From: Flagellimonas lutaonensis
GTDB lineage: Bacteria; Bacteroidota; Bacteroidia; Flavobacteriales; Flavobacteriaceae
Direction: 5' to 3'
Assembly: GCF_000963865.1 (NCBI RefSeq)
Contig: NZ_CP011071.1
Location: 434,001 to 498,000 of the forward strand
Length of the DNA: 64,000 bases
The position numbers and the translations under genes are program-made. The notes below the pieces were generated by a model that was not told the origin of the DNA, did no database searches, and saw only the letters and a program-made list of their open reading frames with translations. Shown in pieces: positions 17,059 through 29,000 of the stretch; within the stretch, counting starts at the first letter, position 1, and every line of letters starts with the position of its first letter.

Positions 17059-20000
17059 ATGAATAAGTGGTATTTTGCCCTTTTTGCAATTCTTTTGTTG
17101 GGATTTGCAGAAAACACCTTCGCACAGTTAAGCGACCTGCATTATTTGCCCCCGTTGAAACAAGGCCGAAACAACCAGGCCATTCGCCAACAGGCCGTTT
17201 ACCTTTCTACGCCAGAACCCACGACTTTTACAGTGAATGCGTATCGGGGCACGAGTACGACGCCGATTGCCTCCTTCAACATCTCTAACGTAAGTCCGGC
17301 AGTGTACACCTTGCCTAATGGTGACAATAATATTACGTTGGTCAACAACGCCAATACCGGTGTTGTTCTCAACAACTCTGGCCTGCGCTTTGAATCGCCC
17401 AGTGGAAACCGGTTTTATGTCAACTATAGGGGCTATTCGTCTGCCCAAGCGGCATCGTTGACCTCAAAGGGGCGTGTGGCCATGGGAACCCGATTCAAAT
17501 GGGGCGGAGTGCCTAATTTGGGGGCACACCCATCAAAATCGAACACCTTGGGCATTATGGCCACTGAAGACAACACCACGGTGACCGTTTATGGGTATGA
17601 CCCGGCCTGTCGGTTCAGACAGGGAAACAATGTCTATGGAATCACAGACGACACGTATACCATTACCCTAGATGCAAACGAATCATTTGTGTTTGAGGCC
17701 TACGTGGGCAACTCCCCGACCCCGGCCCACCGCGATGGCTGGATCGGGGCATCGATAGAGTCAGACAAAGATATTGTGATCAGCAATGGATCGCTGAACT
17801 TTGGCCGCCAAGAAAATGCCAGTAATCGCGATGCCGGTATTGACCAGCCCGTGCCAGAAAACCGTTTGGGGAAAGAATATGTTTTTGTTCGTGGTAACGG
17901 GGGCACCAATGGGGCCACCGAATTCCCACTGATAATTGCAACGGCCGACAATACCCAGATTTTCGTCAATGGCAATACCACCCCTATTGCCACTATTGAT
18001 AATGGGGAATATTTTGAGATACCCAGTACGTTTTACTCAGCCAATTCGGTGGGTGCCAATATGTTTGTGCAGACGTCTAAAGATGTATATGCCTATCAAT
18101 GCATGGCTGGTGCCAGTCAAGTATATACCCAAGGGCTCAATTTTGTGGCGCCGGTCAATTGTCTTTTGCCCGATGTGATGGATAACATTCCAGATATCAG
18201 GAATATGGCCGGAACGAACGTTACCGGGGGGGTCACCATCATCGCTGCGGTAAACACACCGGATGCGAATATTACGGTCACAGATGGCAATGGGCCCGTA
18301 GCCCTGCCCCCATCTAACCCAGTTGCAGGGTCTACAGATTGGAAAACCTTTTTCATTCCCAACCTGAACGGAGATGTAAGTGTTCAGTCAACCGGACCCA
18401 TCGCCGTAGGATTTTTTGGATATAACGGTGCAAGGGGTGTGGCGGGGTACTTTTCAGGCTTTGATACCGTACCCGAAGTAAACCTAGAGATAAGAGGCGG
18501 TAGTGGTTGCTTTGTAGGCTCTACCATTTTTGAGGCAACGGGCAATTTTGATGCCTATCAATGGTTCGGCGATGGCCAGCTGATACCAAGGGCCAATGGA
18601 CCCAGTTATGCGCCCACTGTTGCCGGTGATTATTATGTACGTGGCACCAAAGGGCCCTGTACGTATGACTCGCAGCCTATATCGGCATATTATTGCGACC
18701 CTGACGTGGTCGTCAACAAAACGGTTGACAGACCGGAAATCATGGAGGGAGAAACCGCCACCTTTACCATAAAGGTCAGAAATCTGGGCGTCGGACCGCT
18801 TACCAATCTTCAAATCACGGATAATATCCCAGCCGGGCTCACCTTGGTCTCAGCCTTCACCATTACCGGGAGCTGGAGTGGAAACACTTGGGATATTGGA
18901 ACCTTGAACGGCGGTGAGACAGCATTTTTGGAACTTGAGGTACGAGCAGATGAAATCGATACCCTGCCATTACTGAGCTTGACCAATACGGCCATCAATA
19001 CCCAAGACCAACCCGATACCAATATCACTGTAGACAACCCCTCTGCCCACATCATCGTACACAACGACTCTGACAATGATGGCGTGAACGATAGTACTGA
19101 TTTAGATGATGACAATGATGGCATTTACGATCAAGAGGAGTGCGGCACCCTGTTCTTCAATATCGCCAACGGCAATTCGCACACCAGCGCCCTGGTCACC
19201 AATGACAACTATTTGGTGCTTGACATATTCAGTCTAGACAACTCGTTCAATCTACAGATAAACGGAAACGATGTTGCTGGGGAGATACAATTTCAGAACA
19301 CATCAGGAAATATAGCCCGGTTTATGGATGGCACCGGATATGGTGAGAGCGGTAACCCAAATATATGGACACTTACCGGCACCTACGGCACACCGATACT
19401 CAGGGTGGTCATCGACCAATCAGGGCGATTTGAGCTTTTTGGTGCACGCTCATCCAACGGGCCTTTAGAGCCTATGGTGTTGACCACTCCAGCGGCAACG
19501 GTTAGCTGGAACCCGGTTGGAAACAATGCCGTTGTTATTGGGCAGGCCGTAATAGGCCCCACCAACATGCGTGGCATGCTGCTTACTGCAGGCTGCGATA
19601 CCGATGCCGATGGCATTCCCGATCAACTAGACCTTGATAGTGATGGTGATGGGTGTAGCGACGCCAATGAATTTTATAAAGATGACAATGCCGATGGTGG
19701 TGATGGGGGCGAATTCGGTACGGGCGTACCCGTGGTGGATGCAGCCGATGGCACCGTCAACAGCGCATCGTACACTAGGGTCTTTGCCCCTGAAATACTG
19801 TTAGGAAACACTTCTGAGGATTTAGGCGGAAATGATATCAACGGACAGGGCGTCAACCTTGGCCAAACTTTTAATTATGTACTGCGTTTTCAGAATACGG
19901 GCGATGACAATGCCGTGAACTACAGCATCCGTGATATTCTACCGAACAATGTAACACTCGACAACATTGATGTTTCGAACGCCCCAGGGGTTACCCACAG

Positions 20001-23000
20001 CTATGACATAAACACCAACACCATCATTTTTCAGGTACCCGACAACCTAGTGGAGGTAGACGACCCTGAATACACCATCGTGATTACGGTCACCATTTCG
20101 GCCAACTGCACAGATTTTGTGGATGCCTGCTCTTCACAATTGCAAAATCAGGCATACTCGACCTATCAGGGTGTTTTGAATCCATCCACTTTTACAGACG
20201 AAGGCGGTGCAACCTCAACTTCGGCCTGTAGTGTTCCGCCACAAGTGGCCAACAACAATATTTTAGATGATTTGGCAAACTGCAACCAAGCCCGAACCGT
20301 GCAACTCTGCGGTGATGATGTGGTGCTGTCGGCAGGTGTTGGCTTTACCATGTATACTTGGGCATTGGACAACAACAACGATGGCCAAATAGATGCTGGC
20401 GATACCCTCTTGAACGATGGCGACCCTGACAATGACCCAAGTACGTTATTGGTCACCGACATCGGAAATTATATTGTGGAAAAATCAGCAGGAAGCGGTT
20501 GCCCTGATTTGGTCGAGCGCATTACGGTTGAAAGGTTTGGATCCACCCAGACCAACCCCATAATAGAATACTTTAACCAAGTTAATGGCGATGGCAATCC
20601 TAATAACGATTTACAGGGTGAGGTCGTCACCTGTTCAATTGATGGCGATTTACTGCCCAAGCTATTCTTGTGTGGTGAAAATGACAGCGCTACCATACAA
20701 TTGGGTATTACCGATGCCCAGAGCATTGTATGGCAGCAGCTCGATGAGGGCAGCTGTTCAGATGTAGGGGATGACTGTGCCAATAAAAGCGGTTCCTGTA
20801 CCTGGACCGATTTGGCGACCCAAGACAATTATACGCTGACAGATAGTGGATCGTACCGGGTCGTCATCAACTATCAGAACGGTTGCTTTAGCCGTTTCTA
20901 CTTCAATGTGTTCAAGAATAATTTGGATATTGAACATACCGCTTCCGATATTTTGTGCAGCACGCCCGGCAACATTAGAATCACCAATATTGGCTCGGGT
21001 TACGGATTTCAGTTGATCGATGCCTCGAACAACAGCGTGGTAGTGCCCTTTTCCGCAGATAACGGTCCCAGCTTTGATATCACGGCCAGCGGCACCTATC
21101 GCGTACAGGTCACCCAACTAGACCCTATCACCAATGATCCGATTGTAGGTAGCTGTGTTTTTGAAACTGAGGATATCGGTATATTGGAACGTGACTATCA
21201 GGTCAACCTCAGCAGCACCCCTGCCGAATGCGACGAATTGGGCACTATCACCGTTCAAGCATTGAACGTACTGCCAAATTATAGCTATGAACTTCGACTT
21301 GATGATGGGAGCAACGGCGGTCAAGGCACCTTCGTGGCCAATGAAACAGCTACCAACGATAACACCCATACGTTTGCAAATGTAAACCCGGGCAACTACA
21401 TCGTGATTACCACAACGGATGACGGCTGTACCAACACCCAAAACATCACCGTAGGTGAGGTAGCCGAATTGAGACTTTCTGCCATTACCACAGACCATAT
21501 TACCTGCAATGCCGGGGTCATTACGCTTACGCCACAAGGGGGTAGTCCAAATCCCGACTACGAAATGGCCATTTGGGCAAAAGACGGAGTACCACTGTAC
21601 ACTGACCCCAATGATGTTCCTGATACGGCCAAGCAGAATACCACCAATTTCTTGTTCGGGTATCGAGGTACGCCAGAGACCTATTTTCCGAATGAAGAGG
21701 GAGATTATCAGTTCATCGTTTTTGATGGAAATGGCTGCAGTGCCCTCTCGAACATAGTGAACATACAAGATTTGGGAACCGTTTCAATAGCCGCTTCTCA
21801 TACTGATATTGTCTGTTCCGATTCTTCCACTTCAACATTGACGGTCACTGCAACCGGTGGTACGGCCCCTTATCAATACAGTTTGGATGGCGGTACAAGC
21901 TACCAGACAGAAAACACCTTTGTAAACCTTCCGGCCGGTCGCTACACCATTACCGTTATGGACTCAAGCGGTACCCCGACATCGAGATGTATCGAAACAC
22001 TGGATTACGAAATTGACCAGCCGTTTCGGTTGACTGCCTCAGCTGCAATTGTGGAGGATGCCTCATGCAACCCCAATGGGGCTCTGGTAAAAATATTGAA
22101 CCCCAATGGCGGGCAGGGCCCCTATGAATACAGTTTCGATGGCGGCAGCAGTTTTTCCGCCAATGACCAACGAAACCTTTTGCCCGGCAACTACCAATTG
22201 GTGGTAAGGGATGCCCTGGGCTGCACCTTTGATATGGACCTGGCCGTGCCAACACCGGCACCAGACCCCAATTTTGACAGCAACGTGGTTTACGCTTGTG
22301 ATGGTTCAGGAAGTATCACGATTTCCCCATCGAACACGACCGATTTTGATTACACCTACACATTGAACGGTACCGAAAATACCCCAGCCGACAACAATGT
22401 ATTCCCAAATGTTACAGATGGTACCCATACGGTAACCGTGGCATATGCAAGTAGTCTTCTGCCCGACCAGAGCACCTTGTTCTTTGAGGACTTTGGTGCT
22501 GGCACCACCACCCAAATAGGTGAGATTGGTCCAGATTATTGCTACGAGCCCCAAGATGGTTCAATTACGCCCTGCAATCGCGGCCCTGCCGGAATTTTGG
22601 TGAATGGTGAGTATACCGTTACCAATTTTGTGACCAATCCCATTACCTTGTGGACCAGCCCCCAAGACCATACAGGGCTGGTAGACGGCAGGTTCTTGGC
22701 CATCGATATAAGTACCTTCTCAGACACGGGCAATCCGCAACTCAACAATATTTTGTGGGCAAGAAGAAATATTGAGGTTCTGCCCAATAAAGAAGTGACC
22801 CTACGTTTTTGGGCCTATAATCTTATGAATGTTGGCGGAGCGGGCAACAATCCCGAAGTACGGGTAGAGATACTCGATAATACCGGAACGGTTATTTATA
22901 GCGAAGTAGCCCCTGAAATTCCGAAAAACACCAACGACACAGATTGGCACGAACGTATCATTACCTTCTACCCAGGGGCAAATACCGATATCGACATCGT

Positions 23001-26000
23001 ATTCAGGACCAATGTCAACAGCAACGATGGCAATGACTTGGTTTTGGATGATATTACCGCATTTCAAATGCCCGATGTTTGTGAAAAGACACAAGACCTG
23101 ACCGTGGTTGTTGAGGCCGGCCAAGCCTTTTCAGCCCAGTTGTTGGGTGTCAACGACCCAAGTTGCCAAGGTGCTTCAGATGGTTCAATTCGTTTTGAGG
23201 TTTCAAATTTTGATCCGACCATTGGCTTTGAATATTCGTTGGATGGTGGCACCAATTGGACAACTTCATTGACCTCACCGGTGATTACCGCCAACAACTT
23301 GGCAGACGGTTCTTATACTGTACAGGTACGAAAAGTGGACGATACCGCTTGCACGGCCAGTTTCTCGGCAACGTTGAACGAGCCGACCGTTATTATGCCG
23401 CTTCTAAATCAAACGGCCGATTACACTTGCTTCAATACTGGAGCGACCCTAGAGGCTTCGGCCACCGGTGGCACCCCTGGCTATGAGTACCAATTGGAAG
23501 ATACGTCGGCAAACATTGTACGTCCGTACCAGTCCGCACCTACATTTACCAATGTGCCCGATGGTGGTTATTTGGTACGGGTGCGGGATGCGAATGGCTG
23601 TGAAGAAATCTCGACCACCCCCGTAACAGTTGTGGAACCCGAAACCATAACGTTTGACCTTACCGCAACAGCTTGTTATGATGGTCAGAACAATGCTTCG
23701 GTAACCGCAACGGTAACTACCGGCAATGGCGGGTATACCTTTAGGATAAATGGAGGTGCTTGGTTGACCCCAACGCCTGCTTCTGACACTACCTATACAT
23801 TTACCGGACTTTCTGATGGGCTATACACCATTGAGGTTTCAGATGCCTACGGCTGTATTTCAAATCCCCAAGATATCACCATCCATCCACCTTTATTGGG
23901 CCAAATGGATGTGGTTGACGTAAGTAGTTGTGCCGATGGAAGCATTACTGTGAACGCCACCGGGGGAAATAATGGTTATGTATATGCCTTCTTGAACACA
24001 GGAAATACGGTCCAGGACTCAGACTTTGGAGCCTCCAATATGTTTACTGTAACCAATGCCACCGCTGGCACTTATGATGTGTACGTACGTGATAATGGTG
24101 GTACCAGTCCGTACTGTCAATACATGGAAACCCTTACCGTTCAAAATTCACCTGCCTTGGCATTTACCGCAACGCCGACCGATGCAGAATGTTATGGAGG
24201 CACCGGTAGTATCGCTGTTAATATCAGTAATGGTCTGGCACCTTATACCTACGAATTGGTCGATATCGACAATGGGGTTGCCAATCAGACCCAAACAAGC
24301 GTAGTGGCCATGTCTATAACATACTATAACTTATTGGCCGGACAGTACGATGTCATTATCACCGATGCCAACGGTTGCGCCACCACCACATCGGGAATAG
24401 TGGTTGCGGCGCCTGACGAGCTTACCGCTGATATTTCGGGCATTACCCCGGCAACCTGCACCGGAGATGTCAACGATTTCGGCTTTGGGTTCAGCAACTA
24501 CCCCACCACTTTGGGCACCATTGAGTTCAGTGCCGATGGCGGGGCCAATTGGATAGGCGACAACAGTGTGCCCGGCACCACTGACCAATTGACCGGCTAT
24601 CTATCGGGATCAACGGTATACCCTTCGATGCGAACGGTTGACGGTTCGGGCAATACGGTCTGCCAGACTGATTTCCCTCCCTTTATCATTCCCTATCCAT
24701 TGGATGATCTCGATATTACCGTCTTGCCGATCATCGTGAATTGCAACGAGCTGCAAGTTACAGTAAGGGGGCAAAACGGTACCGCTCCCTATGAATATAC
24801 CTATTCGGAAGACCCTGCCAATTTCAACCCGGCTGCCCCGGCCAATGGCTGGACACCTCCTTTGGCTTCAGGGGTAACGCACACGTTTCCCGGTCTGACA
24901 CCCGGACGAACATATGCGTTCTATGTACGTGATGCAGTAGGCTGTATCCGTCAGAGCAACGTGAACGTGAACGATGTGGTGACCAATCCCATGGAAATCA
25001 CGGCAGCGTATGAACCCTCATGTAATGGGGCAAACAATGGTGAAATCACCTATACGATTACCGATGATGATGGCCTTACTGAACCAGATATGCGGTGGAC
25101 GCTTTATGATATCAACGATAATCCCATCACTTCCAGTGGCGGTGATGTTCCGTATACCAGTACCATTACCATTCCAAATTTGGCCCCGAACGAATATTAT
25201 ATTGTTGTAGAGCAGGTAAACGGAGGCACGGTACAATGTACCAGTGCCAGCGAAAACCTTATTTTGGAAGAGCTGGATCCCATAACCGCTAATCTAAATG
25301 TATTGCAACATATTACCTGCGAGGGTCCAGGACTTATTTCAATCGACAATATTCAGGGTGGTGGCGGCACCTACAGCTACACGATTACGGGCCCGGCGCC
25401 TTTTTCAACTATTTCGGGCACCACAGATAATCCTGTGTCGATTCCTGCAAATTCACCTGCCGGCAGTTACGCAGTAAGCATCAGTGACCAATATGGTTGT
25501 GCTTATTCGTTGGGAAGCGTCAACATGAACCTAGCTGCCAATCCGACCATAACGGCTGTCGATGTAGACAACTGTTCTTCATTGGCCACGGTAACGGTCA
25601 CCGCAAGTGGTGCCTCACCGACCTTATACTCGTTGGATGGTGGCACTACCTATCAAGACAATGGAGGGGTGTTCAACAATGTTATCGCCGGAAGCTATAC
25701 CCTTTTCGTAAAGGATGGCAACGGTTGTACCGCTTCACAAACAGTAAACGTGGAAACGACACTTGAAGTTACGGCAACATTGACGAAAAACTTGGGCTGT
25801 GGAGCAGGCAATGAAGCCGAAATACGAATTGAGGTAACCTCAGGTTCCAACAATTACGATTATGAAATTGTGGGTACCTCAGGTACTTTGGTTCCAAGAC
25901 AGGCATTGGCATCAAATCCATTGAGCGTTCCTGTGGCAACTGCCGATACCTATACGGTAACCGTATATGACAACAATACCAATTCCCCCGAGTGCAATAG

Positions 26001-29000
26001 AAACTTCATAATAGAAATACCAGCGGCCACATCGCCCCACTTCAGCGCGGATGCAACTGATGTAAGCTGTTTTGGGGCCACAGATGGTACCATTTCGATT
26101 ACTGAAATAAACAATGGCAACAATCCATTGAGTTATGTGCTGAGCCCCAACAATGGTACTTTTAACGCAGCAACCAACTCTTACGAAAATCTTCCTGCTG
26201 ACACCTATCAAATCACGGCCACAGGCCCCAATGGTTGTACAACCATTAGCCCCCCTATTGTGGTGGGTGAACCTAATGAAATTACGTTCAATATGCCCTC
26301 TGTGACCCCATTTGACTGTTCAACCGGCAATAATACCGTAAATGCCAGCATTACCGTAGATATAGGCAGCATTACCGGTGGAAGCAACAACTACATTCGC
26401 TACGAATTTATCGACAATGCAACCAGTTCGGTACTTCAGAACGGTACCGCCCATAACTATATCTATACCGATTTTGCCGGTGGTGATGTAATTGTTCGGG
26501 TTTATGACGACAATGGCTGTTCAGGTGAAGTCACCGTTACCGTACCGGCATATGACCAATTGCTTTCGGCATCCATTCACGTTGACGAGGACATCAGTTG
26601 TAGCAATGCCGGAGAGGACATCAGCATTGATGCAGTGGGTAGTTTGACAAGTTATGGTACGCATCCTGCCAATTATGAATTCAGAATGTTGCCTTCGGGC
26701 AGCTATCAGGCATCAAACCAGTTCTTTGACCTGGTGCCAGGCAACTATACTTTCGGAATAAGGAATACCATCACGGGATGCGAATTGACCATTACCCATG
26801 TGGTCGAGGAGCCCAATACCTTTGATGTGACCGTTGAAAAACTGTCAGATGCGGTTTGCTTTGGCGATGATGGAAGCATTAGATTGACATTGATCGATGC
26901 CACATACACCGGAGGCTTCTCTTGGCAGATTTTTGACACCAACGGCACCCCTGCAGACCGTTCAGATGACGGTGCTGCAATCTTGAGTGGTAATTCTGTC
27001 AATCTTGGCCCAACAGCGGCCATAAGCGTTCCAGCGGGCAATTATCTGGTAGAGATGGTGCAAGATGCCTTCCCCGAGTGCAGCCAGGTAAGGTCGTTCA
27101 GTATTGCCACGCCATCGGCCCCCATTTCATTGAATGCCATAGACCTCACAGATGTAGGTTGCACCAATGATCAAGGCGCGGCAGCTATCAATCCCACGGG
27201 TGGCCAGGCACCGTACACAATTGACCTGACCCATGTTGGCAATAATAACACGACCACGGTTTCCAATGTGAACGCACATCTGTTCCAATCACTGGTTGCC
27301 GGCCAATATACAATTACAGTTACTGATGCGCTGGGCTGTACCGAAATATTTACAAATGCCTTCGAACTGTTATTGCCCGACCCGATTACAGGTACTGTTC
27401 ACCATACCAATTTAGTATGCAAGGGCGATTCAGATGCATCGGTTTCCATAAGTTTGTCCCCCCGTAATTTAAGCGCCGCCTATCGCTATATATTGAACAC
27501 GTACAATGATGCAGCGGGTAGTGTTCTGTTAGCGTCATCGACCTCACAAACAAGTGCCACATTCGATAATCTGGGCGCTGGTTTCTATACTATCGCTGCT
27601 CTTGATGATATGGGCTGTTCTTTTGAAACCCCAGTGGTCGAAATTGTAGAGCCGACAGAGGTTACCGCCCAACTTCTTACCCAACAGGTACTGAGCTGTC
27701 AACGGGGCGCAGAGTTGTTATTGCAAGCTTCTGGGGGTACCGCTCCCTACAGTTGGAGTGTGGATGGAACCACTTTCACCCCCATGAACGAGGTAAATGG
27801 AGCCAATACCCATCTCTTTACAAATGTAGCTGCGGATGCCTATCAATATTATGTGAGGGACAGTTTCAACTGTGTATCCATTCTTTCAAATGAAATTCAG
27901 GTCAATACGGTCCAAGATTTGACCCTTACGGTAGATCAATCTGCGGCATTTGTAAATTGTAGTGGCGATAGCACTGCCATAATCGAATCCTCGGCCACGG
28001 GAGGATTGGGAGATTATCAATACGCATTGTTTGGCGATCCGGCCCTGACTGATGAAATAGTGCCGAATCAGCCCAATGGCCTGTTCACAGATTTGCCACA
28101 GGGCAGTTATTATGTTCGGGTACAAAGTGATGATTGTGAAACCATTTCCGAAGAGATCATCATTCAAGAGCCTACACCTTTAGTGGTCGATACGAACATC
28201 TCAAATATCAGTTGCAATGGGGCTGAAGACGGTAGTATCGTACTGAACGTACAAGGTGGTGTCGGACCCTATCAGTTTGCCATTTCGCCCAACCTGAACC
28301 AATTTGTCGATGAAAACAGTTTCAATGGACTTGCACCGGGCGATTACACAGTTATTGCACAAGATGCCAATGGTTGCTTTGAGGTGGTAAGCTTCAGCTT
28401 GGCAGAACCCAACGAACTGTCTTTGACAACCACGGTTTTGGATGAAATCTGTTTTGAAAGTAGTGATGGTGCCATTACTTTACAAATCAATGGCGGTACC
28501 GCACCCTACTTCACAAGCTTGAACAGCAACAACGATGCAGATTTTGCTGAGGGCGTACTGGAATATAACAACCTGCCAAGCGGTACCCATGTAGTTTTTG
28601 TAAGGGATGCCAATGGCTGTGAACTGTCAGAGGTATTCGAAGTTGCCAGTGGGGCCAATCTTGCAGGTGAAGCGGTGGTCAGTTACCCCTGTGATTCGGG
28701 CGTGGCCACCAACTCGGTCAGTATAGCCTTCGAAGATGATACCGTAAGTGGTGAAGTTTTGTATGGATTGGATACCACAGACCCTGCTGAAATGGTCTTG
28801 GATGGCACTTTTGAAAATTTGGCCGGCGGTGACCATTTTATCACTGTGGTTCATAGCAACGGCTGCACCAATACTTTTGAATTCACCATTACAGAATTTG
28901 AGCCGTTGGAGTTACAATTGACAGAGGGTGACATTAATACCATCGAAGCATTGGCGTTTGGTGGGTCGGGCAACTACACCTTCAATTTCGATGGGGGTGA

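Noticed and set aside
21118-21768. 216-codon minus-strand open frame inside the adhesin gene
   Set aside because: Antisense to the repeat array, whose coding frame is continuous; several similar antisense frames occur over the same gene and none has domain features.
20935-28900. Periodic repeats that could suggest a CRISPR or minisatellite array
   Set aside because: The repeats are protein-level only (about 80-100 codons each), lie in one long coding frame, and are too diverged in DNA for direct-repeat arrays.
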